Source: Guadua angustifolia | Taxonomy: Eukaryota; Streptophyta; Magnoliopsida; Poales; Poaceae | Length of the DNA stretch: 64,000 nt | Assembly (NCBI GenBank): GCA_036346375.1 | Contig: CM070501.1 | Location: forward strand, 58,755,326-58,819,325 | Direction: 5' to 3' | Shown: one piece after another, positions 10,891 through 21,894 of the stretch | Layout: each line of letters opens with the position of its first letter | Numbering within the stretch: position 1 is the first letter of the stretch | The notes under the pieces: generated by a model | The model's input: the letters and a program-made list of their open reading frames with translations, nothing else | Databases searched by the model: none | Told to the model about the DNA's origin: nothing | Position numbers and translations under genes: made by a program

Positions 10891-10965
10891 GTATCTTTAG
10901 TTGCTTCTGGAAAGTGGCCGTGTCTTGTGACCAATCCGCGTCTCTAGTTGTTCATTGTTGGTGCA

Positions 10966-11726
10966 GATCACTGCAGTGTGGTGGATTCTCCTCCTCCTCT
11001 CTGTTCCCCTACCACAGAACTAGCAAACATGAGGTATGTATCTCTGATCGAGTGCATCTCCGCTGCTGCGTCCCGTATCGGCATTCGTTCCCTGGGTTGC
11101 CGCTTTGAGCAGGATATGCCGAGCCCAATGGGAGAGACCAAACACTCAACATCTCTGTTTGTTGTGATGCTATCGTTGGCGTTCTTGTGCGCCCACATTG
11201 TCGGATCAGCGATCTCCATTCTCCAAGATCCTGTCAGGAAAAGCAGCCTCTGAAAACTTGTGAAGATCCAACGAATCTGCGAAAATGTCGTCTGTTGGGC
11301 TCCGTCCTGTAAACATCTCGAGGAGTAATATGCCCAGGCTATAAACATCGCCAAGAGCTGAGATTGGAGAACCTTCGCCATACTCTGGGGAAATTTAGAT
11401 TGATTAGCATTCATATTTATGTAAGAACTAGGGGTAATGAACAAAGACCTAAACACAACAATTTCAGTTACCTGGAGCAACATAACCAATGGAGCCTCTT
11501 ATTCCAATTGTGCTATTTGAATTCTGTAGGGTTTTGCTTGTACCTTCAGGAAGGATTCTTGATATGCCAAAATCTCCAACTCGGGCACTCATGTCTTCTG
11601 CAAGAAGGATGTTGCTTGGCTTAAGATCGCAATGAATGATTGGTGGCTGACAGAGATTATGAAGATAGTCCAAGGCATCCATGATATCAACAGCAATGTC
11701 TATTCTCTGAGCTAAGGTCAGAGTCA
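10966..11726 (-). pseudogene. RLK2 segment 3: kinase C-lobe with intron
   Basis: Resumes at ..TMTLTLAQRIDIAVDIMDALDYLH. It contains the catalytic loop HCDLKPSN (non-RD type: a Cys precedes the Asp, as in many pattern-recognition kinases) and DFG. The intron 11385-11471 (87 bp, GTAACT..CCAG on minus) lies after GYVAP, and exon 2 resumes at EYGEG. In exon 2 a 7-bp insertion near 11222 (GGAGAAT GGAGATC) shifts the frame. The tail ..ERMPIRDAAAEMHSIRD..STTLQ is in the shifted frame and stops at about 10966. About eight residues between the two kinase pieces are missing at the LINE joint. Confidence 0.9.
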
Positions 11727-12954
11727 TAGTGGGCTGGAAAAAAATTTGCAGGCCAAAGACGCTGGGGGGTTTAGGGATAAAAGACTTGGACAGATTTGGT
11801 CGAGCGCTTCGAGTTCGTTGGTTGTGGTACGCTTGGAAGGACCGAAATAAGCCGTGGTCCGGCTCGTCGCTTCCTTGTTCAGCCTCAGACCGCGGCTTAT
11901 TCACCGCGAGCACTGTCATCACCATAGGTAATGGCGAAACAGCGGAATTCTGGGAGTCAAGATGGCTACAAGGAAAATCTCCAGCAGAGTTGGTTCCCTC
12001 TTGCTACAGGCTGGTTCGAAGAAGAACAGGCAAGGTTAAAGATATAATAACATCTAGGAATTGGATAAGACCATTGCGCCGGATCACAAATGAAGTGCAA
12101 TTGCAGGAGTTCTTTCATCTTTGGCACGCGCTGCAACAGGTTCAACTACAGCCGCAAACGGAGGGTCAGATCACGTGGAGGTGGACGTCTTCTGGGGAGT
12201 ATTCAGCAAACTCGGCATACAGGACCCAGTTCTTAGGGGCCACACAGGATCACAATTACAAGATGATCTGGTTCGCTCCCACAGAGGGGAAATGTAAGTT
12301 CTTCGCTTGGCTCTTCATCCAGGACAGGATTCTTACGGCGGACAGGTTAGCCATCAGGGGGTGGCCTCATTCCACCACATGTGTCCTCTGTGGATCGGAA
12401 GAAGAGACCGCATCTCACCTGATGCTAATGTGCCCCTTTGCAAGGCAGGTCTGGACGAGGGTTCTTCGCCTTATACAAGCAAACCTAAATGCACCACAGC
12501 CTTTCTTGACTCATCCGGGGAATTCAACTTGGTGGAGAAACTCTTGTCTCGCGGTGGACACGGCCAACCAAAAGGAGTTTGACGGATTGGTTATTTACGG
12601 CCTGTGGAACTTGTAGAAGGAAAGGAAATGTAGGATCTTCCAAAACAAATATAGCACGGTGCAACAGGTGGCTCACGCAATCAGCACCGACGTCCGAAAT
12701 CGATCGGCGGCTCTTGAGATGCTTTGATTTCTAGTCTCCTGTTTTTCCGTCTCTAAGCTCCAATTTGTCGTAGACCAACGTTGTAATTTTCCTGTGGCGG
12801 TGTTTTCTTTTGCCGGCGGTGTGCTCCCCCATGTTGCCTTTTTCCTGTCTCGGTCAACCACTTTGTCGTTCCCCCCCTTTTTTCTTTGTAAACTTTATGT
12901 TTATCTTCTCCTTTAATGTATTTGGCAGAGCTCCTGCCTATTCCTTCAAAAAAA
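11727..12954 (+). mobile_element. 5'-truncated LINE inserted in the RLK2 kinase domain
   Basis: A plus-strand LINE starting inside ORF2 with ..WKKICRPKTLGGLGIKDLDRFGRALRVRWLW... A zf-RVT domain follows (..WRWTSSGEYSANSAYRTQF.., ..FFAWLFIQDRILTADRLAIRGW..CVLCGSEEETASHLMLMCPFARQVW..), with a stop at about 12617 and a 3' untranslated region ending in poly-A (about 12945-12953). It is closely related to the LINE at 30863-33581, which shares protein and 3' tail. The sequences flanking it do not match each other, so no target duplication is visible; a small target deletion fits the missing kinase codons. Confidence 0.92.
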
Positions 12955-13800
12955 AGATTTTGGATGAAGCCAACTATATAAGCTACCATTGGGCATGAAC
13001 TCAAAAACCAGTGCCTTGAACTCTTGACCTTGGTGATTGATGCTTGAGCAGCAAGTGATGATCTTTGTGAGACAACGGTGACGCACCCTTCTCAGTGCCT
13101 CGCATTCGGCCACGAAACTTCTAGTAGATCCAGACTTTTCAAGGTTAAACACCTTTACAGCGGCAATTGTTCCCTCGTCATGGAAAGTGCATTTATAGAC
13201 AGCGCCGTAGCCTCCGTTTCCGAGCAAATTGTCCTCTGAAAATCCGTTGGTTCCATTTGACAGTTCCTGGTAAGAAACTCTCTCATACTGTTCTTCGATT
13301 ACCGGGGTTAGCAACTGGCTCTTATGTCTTCGTCTAAGCTTCTTATAGATCAACTGAATGAGTGCAACAAAAAAAGCTAAGAACAAGAGTACACTGGATG
13401 TTGCCAGGGCTATTCCAAGAGACTTTGACCGCCCTTTCTTGTTCTTTCTCACAACAGGCCTGGAGCATGGAGCTAAATGAAGCTGAGGTATTCCACCACA
13501 AAGCCCATTATTTCTGGCAATCGACAAGTAAGTTAAATTTCTAAAAATACCTCCTTCTGGCACTTCATCTTGCAGATCATTGAAAGAAATATCCAATTTT
13601 GATAATGATGTCAAATTCTGTAGAATTGTTGGGATCGGCCCGGACAAGTTGTTGTACGCTAGGTACAACTCTTTCAGGTTGTGGATGCTACCGAGGGCAT
13701 CAGGGATCCTACCAGACAGCTTATTCATGGTTAGTTCAAGTACGAGGAGCCCCTTGATGTTCTCCAGAGACTGAGGTACACTTCCTTGGAACGAGTTGTT
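12955..13800 (-). pseudogene. RLK2 segment 2: last LRRs, TM helix, kinase N-lobe
   Basis: Continues the same gene from NNSFQGSVPQSL. It has three more LRRs, the cysteine-capped C-terminal LRR flank (..NNGLCGGIPQLHLAPC..), a basic stop-transfer and a strongly hydrophobic helix (..LATSSVLLFLAFFVALIQLIY..). The juxtamembrane YQEL motif and the kinase N-lobe follow, with the glycine loop GNGGYGAVYKC, the catalytic lysine in AAVKVFN and helix C (ECEALRRVRHRCL). It ends at ..GSLYSWLHPKS where the LINE poly-A is fused. The frame is open across the segment; the ATP-binding glycine-rich loop keeps GxGxxG. Confidence 0.92.
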
Positions 13801-14352
13801 TTTTTTTCGAAAGGGCAGCACGAGGAGATGCTGCACAATTCATTAAGAAGAAGAAAAGAACAGTGGGTCTTGTTTTTTAAGGAAAAAATCAGACCCGTGA
13901 AAAAACCTTACATAGACAAACACCCCCGGCTACTATAAATGGGAAACTACTAGCAAAACACCTTGCTAAACACCTAGCTGATACATAATGACCGATCAAT
14001 TACAATAAAACACTTAGCTAAACCTCCGACCTCCACGTCAGAGCGTATCCATGAGTTAGGACCGCGTCCTTGATGATTGTGGCCACTTGTTACGGCGTAC
14101 TATTCCCCCTCGAAAAATTAAGTCGGTTTCTCTCTAGCGGAGATTCCACGAAGTAAATGAGAAGATCGTCTAGATCTCGTCTTCTCTCTTTGTCAAAGAG
14201 GGTTCAAGTCTTCTCCACCACTTGTAAACCGATCCATTAAGGCTTAGGTTCTTGCAACGTTCAGATTCCCCACCAACAGGAGGTTCCAAACTTGTGTAGT
14301 GAAAGAGCAATCTTCAGAGGTGACTTGGAGTTTCTGCTCCCTGCCAGATAGG
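13801..14352 (-). other. 3' untranslated region of the large LINE
   Basis: Non-coding tail from the end of ORF2 to the poly-A. No gene is present. The end next to the poly-A (13808-13860) has short AAGAAG runs on the plus strand. Confidence 0.6.
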
Positions 14353-17300
14353 CTACAAATTGCCTTTGCATGGCCATCCTTTCTTGAGCATGTTATCTGC
14401 CGTTAAAATTTTGTTGTGAAGAAGCGCCCATCTGAAGAAACGACATTTAGGTTCAGCTTTCGCTTTCCATATTGGGCACATCTTCATCTTACAGTACACA
14501 ATGTGAAATTGTATCAGGTAGGCGCTCCTTGTTGTGTATTGCCCGTCAGCGGTCCACCGCCAGGTTATCTGATCTTCTCTTTCTTCGTCTCTAGTGATTC
14601 TATGAATTGCTTCAAAAAGTGCTACGAACTCCCTGACTTCTATTTCTGAATTTACCGGCGTACAGAAACGGGTCCAGTAGTTGTTTGACAGGGCACGGTG
14701 GACGCAGATATTCTTTCTTTTTGCTTTTTGGAAAAGGTTCGGTGCCATGTTCTTTGGCGCTTGTCCTCCCACCCAGCTGGATCTCCAAAAGTCAGCGAGT
14801 TTGTCATTTCCTATCGTAACAACCGTTGATGCATTGAAAAGAGTAACATCAGTTTCATCACAAGACAGGTCCAACCCTGTCCAGGCCCTGTCGTTAGCTT
14901 TCCATCTAAACCAAAGCCAACGCAGTCGTAACGCTCTGGCGAAACGTTCCAGATCTTTGATACCAAGGCCTCCTTTGCTTTTTGGCATCTGGTGATCTCG
15001 CCATTTGATCAAACAAAGGTCCTCCGCTACAATGTTCCGGGTCCTCTCCTCTCGAGAAAACTCATACGAGTTTATCAATGCAACGAATTAGCCACTTTTG
15101 AGCAGGGAAGACCGTCATATGGTAAATTGGTTGTGATGTTAAAACAGAATTGACCAGTGTCTCCCTTCCGGCCGTGGAAAGCAGCTTGCCTTTCCAACCC
15201 GCAGTTAAATCGCTTATTTTATCAATCAGGGGCTGGATTTCAGTCCTCCTTAGATGTCGAACGTGGAGCGGTAAACCGAGGTATTTCCCCGGGAAACTTG
15301 CTAGTTTGCCCGGGAAAGTATCCAGCAAAACTTGCACTAGACCATCGTGGCATCTAATAGGGTAAATTTTTGTTTTGGAGATGTTGATTTTTAGGCCTGA
15401 GCATTCTCCAAAAGTAACCAATAAACGGCTAAGAACCTTGTGTCCTCCACATCTGCATTTAAAAATATCCCTGCATCATCTGCGTAAAGAGAGCATCAAG
15501 TCTCGCTTTTCTCTGGAAGAACGAGCTTGAGGAAACCACGATTACGCTAACCGGAGCAACTTTTGCAGGGGGTCGATCGCAAGAATGAAGAGTAAGGGTG
15601 ATAGCGGATCACCCTGTCTTACTCCACGTGCGTGACTAATTGGCTCCGTCATTTGACCATTGATCAAGATCCTTGAAGATGAGGTCCTGAGAATTGCAGC
15701 TACCCAGTCACGCCACTTATTGCCAAAGCCTAAAGCCTGGAGAGCTTCGAGAAGATACGGCCAATTTAGCGAATCGAAGGCTTTGGAGATATCAAGCTTA
15801 ATGAATAGAGCCGGCTTTCGTTCTCTGTGTAGCTGTCGACAAACTCTTTGGACATAGAGGAAGTTGTCGTGGATGCATCTCTTCTTTATGAACGCGTTCT
15901 GTGAGGTTGAGACCAGCTCGTCTAGTCTTGTTGCAAGTCTGTTTGCAAGAATTTTGGTGATGATTTTCATGAAACTATTGATCAGACTGATAGGCCTGAA
16001 ACGTTCTAGTGTGTCCGCATTCTCCACTTTTGGGAGAAGAATAATATTTGCATTATTTAGCTTGTGGAGATTTTCATGACGCATATTGAAGAAGTCCTTA
16101 ATTGCATCCACCAGGTCTTTTTTGATGATTGGGAGGCATGTTTTGTAGAAAAGACCGATATATCCATCAGGTCCAGGTGATTTTTGCGATGGTAATTCCT
16201 TTATGGTGCTGATCACTTCGTTGTCCATGATCTGGTGCTCTAGATCGCTGAGGTCCCTGGCAGAGTAGCCCAATGATTCCCAATGTAACGCTTTGTCCCT
16301 CACTCCGTGGTCTCCCAGAACCTTTTTGAAATAATGGTACGCTTCATTTAATTTTTCGTGTTGTCCGAATATTATTCTGTCTTCTCTTTGCAGGACCCGA
16401 ATGCAATTTCTCCGACGTCTTGTGTTGGCGAACAAGTGGAAAAACCGTGTGTTGGCATCCCCCAGCCTGATTTTTGTTAGTCTTGAGTGCTGTCTCGCCC
16501 TGGTTTTCTGAATCGCTGCAAGACCGAGCAATCTGTGTTTGAGAGTTTTCCAAGCTCTAATTCGATGTGTGATAACGAACGTCTTTCTTGGGTGCATTCT
16601 AGGATCGCGATTGTAACTTGTATCAAAGCTGTTTGCAACGCTATTGTTGCAAAAAATTTCCTCCTCCAAATCTTTAGCGCCTTGGCGTTCTGCTCATTTT
16701 AACATACAACCTTTTAACGCTGCTCGAGCTTCGGACCGGCTGCATCCAGATTGCACCAGGTTTCTCGAAACCCGCAACTCGTCGGCGGGACTCAAACGAA
16801 AACCTTTAAAGAACTCGAAGGTTGCGTTTCCATTCATGAGAAGGGGACAATGATCCGAAGTCATAGTTGGCATTGCGCACAGATCCGCATTTGGGAAGGA
16901 TTCATGCCATTCTGTTGTAGCCAAGAATCTATCTATTCTTGTCATCGTGGGCTGCTCTTGTTCATTTGTCCATGTGAATCGTCTTCCATGTAGATCGAGC
17001 TCCAAAAGTTGGAGTCTGTTTATGACCTGGTTGAACCGTTGCATCATTCTTCTATTTGTCGAGCCCCTGTTCTTCTCACTCGCTTGTCTGATAAGATTGA
17101 AATCTCCTAGGATCAACCATCTTTGTGAAACCATTTCTCGCAACCCCTCTAATTCACTTAGGAAAAATCTCTTGTCCTCATCTGTTTGCGGACCGTAAAC
17201 CCCCGTAATGTCCCAAGTGGACGCATCACATCGTGAAGTTAGAGTCGCCGTGATCGTATTGGTTGTGGTTCTTGGGTTGTGCAAATCATACAAATCGTCC

Positions 17301-17539
17301 AAGGCCGCTAGAAGAATCCCACCGGAGGTTCCATTGGACGGTAACCAAACGGTCTGTCTGGCTAATCTTGGTCCCACAGTTTCAGTTAGCAAGCATGTAG
17401 AACAGCTTGCAATTTTTGTCTCTTGAAGACATACAATAGCAGCACCCGTTGACAGAATTAGCCGTTTGGTGCTCTCGCGTTTTGCCGGATTGTTTAAACC
17501 TCTAACGTTCCAAGACAAAACAGAACAGTTGGAAGACAT
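14353..17539 (-). pseudogene. LINE ORF2 (AP endonuclease and reverse transcriptase), broken
   Basis: The endonuclease domain is 17539-16750: it starts MSSNCSVLSWNVRGLNNPAKR, has the catalytic QETK near residue 40, GVYGP, the GDFN motif and ..TSDHCPLL near its end. The reverse transcriptase is 16669-15542, with FRPISLINS, FIKLDISKAFDSLNW and ARGVRQGDPLSP. The YADD catalytic box follows in another frame at 15475-15486. The thumb/connection region (15421-15062) and a zf-RVT-like end (15078-14353) complete it. ORF2 nicks target DNA and primes reverse transcription there. Frame changes between endonuclease and RT, before YADD and before the C-terminal part inactivate it. Confidence 0.88.
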
Positions 17540-18060
17540 TCGAAGTTTGAGCTACTACAGCAAGGCAGATAGCAAAGCAAACACAGCGGCTGATAGCTGA
17601 GAAACATTGCACCATCTTCATACAGCACATACATGACCAGCCGATAGAGTCCTGACCCCAGCCGAATAAGGGAGCAGGCTCTAGACGAGAGGCCCGGGTC
17701 CCTATAGCTGTGCGACAATGCCTGTCACGCACAAAACAACTGGGATCGAGTTCCAGACGACTCAGAATGGTAAGCTGACATACGTGGCACATCACACCTG
17801 ACGTAGCACAATACAGACAGCACCGAACAACTGGACAATACTTAGCACAGTACAGACAATAATTTTGAAACCGAGGCCTACCGGCCGTTAACACAACACT
17901 GACCAACTGGACAGTGGCACTAGTTGCCGCCATCAAACACACACTTGACTTAGGACGAACCACCTCTGCTGCTTGCACTGAACCTGGAATTTGCGTCAAC
18001 TCATACTGGGCCATGAGAAGAAAAAGCAAATTCCCCCGCATCTGGACGTACATCTCCTGA

Positions 18061-21000
18061 TCAGGCCTCCCTGCTAAGGCCTTCCCCTGTCACCAGATAG
18101 TCATTGCTTGTTTTCTTATTGCCATTGTGCTTGTTCTTAGCCTGATTCACCAGCTCCAGGATGGCTTCCATTTTTTCCTTGCTAATTGGCTTTTCGAAGT
18201 AAGAGGCTAGCTGCTCAAATAAGACATCATGTGAGTGATAATTCTGTGCATGCTTTTGTTGTGGTTGAGGTGATAGATTTTTGAGTTTTGCTGCAAGTAA
18301 CTCCTGAGCTAGCTGAATTGGGCCCTTGTTTGTGCCTATTCTTGCTTTATTTTTTGCCGCGATTCTAGAACTTTTCCTTAGGGCATACCCCCTAGACGTT
18401 GAACCTTGGTTCTCCGACATAGAAAGTTGCGGCTTATTAAGGCAGGGAGGAGTATGAAGGATGGGGGTTACAGGGTTATGTGAGACCTCATTTATAAACT
18501 CATCTAGTCCAACCTGGTTCTGTGGAGTGTTATGTTCTGGACTATTAGCTGCTTGGACTACCCTAGGAGCAGGAAGTGGAGTTGCCGGAGGAACCTCCCG
18601 CACTAAAGTACCTGGGTCTTCAAGTGCCACCAATTGCAATGATGCTGGCGGCAGGATTGCAGGTATTATATCTTCTGGTGTCTTAGGTTCCGGTGTTAAA
18701 ACCTCATTCGTTGGGATGAATTGTGTTGTAAAAACTGCCGAGGGTGACGGTGGAGCTAGAGTTTGCAAGTTTTGGGGTTGTTGCTCTATTAGGCGGTTGT
18801 GAAGCTCCTGCTGTTCAGTGGAATACTTTGCTATGGTATCCCTAATCACCTTACCTGTTTGTGGAGGAGCCGGTGCTCGGTTAGCTGGATGAGTTAGCTT
18901 CACGGCAAACAAGGGGATGAGTCTGGGATTTCCCCGGTCGGCTGTGGCAGGCCCACAGATTCTCTGATTTCGTGAGCATTAGCTTCAGTTGCAGAATTAG
19001 CCGGAACAATAGATTGTGAAGTTACAGTTAGAGGCTGTGGTTCTATGACGTCCTAGGCAATGGCTTCTGCTCTTGGGTTTTCTGGGCGATAGCTTGAGGT
19101 GCTATGTTCTCCTGGGTGCTACCTTTGATTGTATGATAGTCTGGCTCTATGTTTTCTTGTGTGAGGAGCGGCATACTCCCAGTCTGTGCGTGATGTGTTG
19201 ACCCAGGCACAAGGCTGACTAACTTGCCTTGTTGAACCAACGAGCTAGGACTCTGGCAGCCAACGTGTTCATGCAAAGCAAAAATTGGCCCGACTACAGA
19301 GACTTCGGGCGGTGCAGTCCTAGCTAATTGCTGGAAATAGTATGGAATTGTATTTCTACTCACCTGCATCCCCAGGTGAGCACACTTGATGGATGATCCA
19401 GACTTCCCTTTGCTCTCCGCGGTTAAAAGGTCCACCTTTGCTCCTCCCTGATGCGTCTTTTGCGCATACTGTGCTCCATCTCGGGGCTCTGGGACTTCTC
19501 CAATGCCGACCTGCATGATGGGCTCGGCGAACGTCACTTTTCTCCTGTCCTTCAGCTGTTCCGGCTTCTTTGACCTCCAGCTGGGCTTGATCGACCTCTG
19601 CGGCATAGGCTGGAGCACAACGGGGGTTTGCCGAAAACGCCTTGAAGACGATCCGGTAGCGCCACGCCGAGAAACACTGAGGCAGTCCTCAGCGCCCCCC
19701 TGCACCTTGAATCATGGACCCAGCTGGACATGCTGTGGTGCTTGCGAGCTCTACGATGGCGGCCGTCACGGTTGTAATCTTCATCGTCGTCGTGGCGGCG
19801 GCGATGGCCATACTCTCTTCCTCTTATTTGTTCAGTTCGGTCTCTTTTCTCCCCCACTTCATCCGGAGTCCCGTAGGACCACACAAATTCACGGCGATGC
19901 TTGCGGTTTTGGAGGCCGCCAAGGCTGCCGCGCCCCCGGAGGAAAGAGAGGTCTTCGACAATCTCCAAATGATTTCGGAGATTGAAAACCTGGCCACGCT
20001 TTAGATCGGTTGGCTCATCGTAGTGAATTGAAACCTGTGGTAGCGGGACATTGGTTGGGGGGAGCTCTCTGTCAGGTTCCATCACAATTAGGGAGACTTC
20101 CTTTGGAATGTCGGACGGGTCTGAGCACCACGCCCAGAGGTCGAAGGACCTCGTGCGCTCCCTGCGCCTGGTGCTCTCTTGCACGAAATGGATAGCGCAG
20201 CTTTTCCCCAAAGCCCTTGCCGCCACTTCTTCACTCCAACAGTGCACCGGAACGCCTTCTACTCGGACCTTGACATGGAACTCGAAGTTGACATTTGTAG
20301 CGTACCGGTGCTCAGACCATGCCGCAAAGTTGAATTCGCGACCCGGTATGTTACTGCCGCAGTGTTCACTATCCTTCTCCTCATCGCTGACTCGGAGCAG
20401 ATTATCAGAAATTGCTCGGGGAAGTGCTTGAGAAGCTGGAAATCGCCATGGCCCAGGTTGAAACGGTCCCTGAGCATGTCCCCCACCGTGAAGGACTCGA
20501 CGGCATGACTATTCCCGTCAAACCAGCACACAGCAGCACGGTCAATGAGCTCATCACGTCTTCGCTTAATAGCACCAGTAGCTGAGACCGTGCAGAAGGC
20601 CCTCGCCGGTCTGGCCCTGGGGTCACCGGGGTACCTCGCCTCCATACCGCGCTCGCCCAGAGCGACGCCCGGTAGGATGTTGGGTTGGAGATTTGGCTGG
20701 TGGAGTGGGGTAAGCTTGGAGGCAGATGCACTTGAGAAGTTGTCCTCAGGTCGTGTGGTTTTGAAGTGAGAGTGGAACCTCTTCTGCTAGAGCATTGAGA
20801 AGCTTTGTGTCCAGATAGGAGGCAACGCCAGCATCTTACCAGAGCTTTGCAGAAGCTGGCTATATGGTTTGGTGAAAGGCAATTGAAGCATTTACCTCTC
20901 AATTGTTGCTTGAAGAAAGAAGAGCCACTGCTACGTTGGATTGGTTGGTCCAAACGGCCTACGCGAGATGAATGATCCGGACTTTTTCGCCACCAATGCC

Positions 21001-21731
21001 TTGGTTTGACAGGAATCCATCCGTCTGCATCCTGAACTGGCATACCGGGCTTTGGGGTAGCACCCCCAATCTGCAGCAAGTTGAGCTTTCGAAAACTTCC
21101 CTCAGGAGCAGCCTGGGAGTTTCTGAGGGTGCGTTGGGTTTCTTCCTGCACGGGCCCGAAATGGCCTGAACACGGATGGCGAAAATCTTGTTCATCCTCT
21201 TGAATCCCTTTCCCCTTCAAAGAAGCAGGGATTCTAGGTATCAGAATCCTCTCATCAGTCTCAGGACTTGAATGCTGCTCTGTGACCCCTTCTTCAATGC
21301 CGCCGCTTCGTTGGTGTTGAAAGGTGATGTGACTAGACCTCTTTTCCTCTATCGCCGCTTCCTGCCCATACGCCTTAACTCTTCCGCGTACAAGGAGGTT
21401 GGGTGAACTTGAATGCTTGTTCTGATTGCAGATCTTGGAGCGATTTGAGCCCGGGAACACCTCCTTGACCAGCAACTCCGGTTCAGCTCCCCTGGAAACC
21501 GGCGCACCTCTTTGCTCCCTTGACGCTTTCTGACTTTGACCCTGGCGAGGTAATCCAGCCAGGAAAAACCGCGGAGATGAAGGAACTACCTGTGAGGGGC
21601 TGGATCTGGGGGTGGATTGGTTGTATTGGCTAAGGATTGGGTTGGATTTGCATCGGATCTATCGGATCTATGGGTGGAGGAGGTGAGGAGCGGGGGAGGG
21701 GACGGGAGCGAGGGGAGAGAAGGGGCGTCCA
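18061..21731 (-). pseudogene. LINE ORF1 (zinc-knuckle nucleic-acid-binding protein), broken
   Basis: It starts near the ATG at about 21731 (MDAPSLPSLPSPPP..). The long frame 21475-20405 has two perfect CX2CX4HX4C zinc knuckles, CFNCLSPNHIASFC and CWRCLLSGHKASQC. After frame changes, 20645-20259 and 20247-19900 give the conserved grass ORF1 domain (..VESFTVGDMLRDRFNLGHGDFQLL.. and ..SFDLWAWCSDPSDIPKEVSL..PLPQVSIHYDEP). A low-complexity C-terminal part reaches 18061. ORF1 proteins coat LINE RNA. At least four frame breaks are needed to join these pieces. Confidence 0.75.
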
Positions 21732-21894
21732 TATGCAGACTTATTGAATAAGTAGAACGTTTCTGGTCGCTCGCTAGGGGAGAAGGTCGCCGACACCGGG
21801 GTACGAGGTCGCCGACGCCAGGCTTCAGTCGTGGACGCCGGGCTTCGGTTGCCGGGCCAAGGTCGCCCGCCGGGCTTCGGTCGCGGACGCCTGC

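Larger units (their letters stand above)
13801..21894 (-). mobile_element. Near full-length 8.1-kb LINE in the RLK2 LRR region
   Basis: A minus-strand LINE flanked by a perfect 17-bp duplication CCTTGGAACGAGTTGTT (13784-13800 and 21895-21911) that is RLK coding sequence. The 5' end (21894 downward) is a GC-rich leader with repeated GAAGCCCGGCG words. ORF1 (about 21731-18061) and ORF2 (17539-about 14353) follow in the usual order, then a 3' untranslated region of about 0.5 kb and a poly-A run (13801-13807 as T). Both frames carry frameshifts, so it is no longer able to move. As a nearly complete L1-type copy it is the reference for the truncated ones nearby, although they belong to other subfamilies. 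Confidence 0.92.

Noticed and set aside
15062..17539. Active LINE able to move
   Set aside because: ORF1 and ORF2 are both frameshifted; YADD is out of frame with the RT fingers/palm frame.
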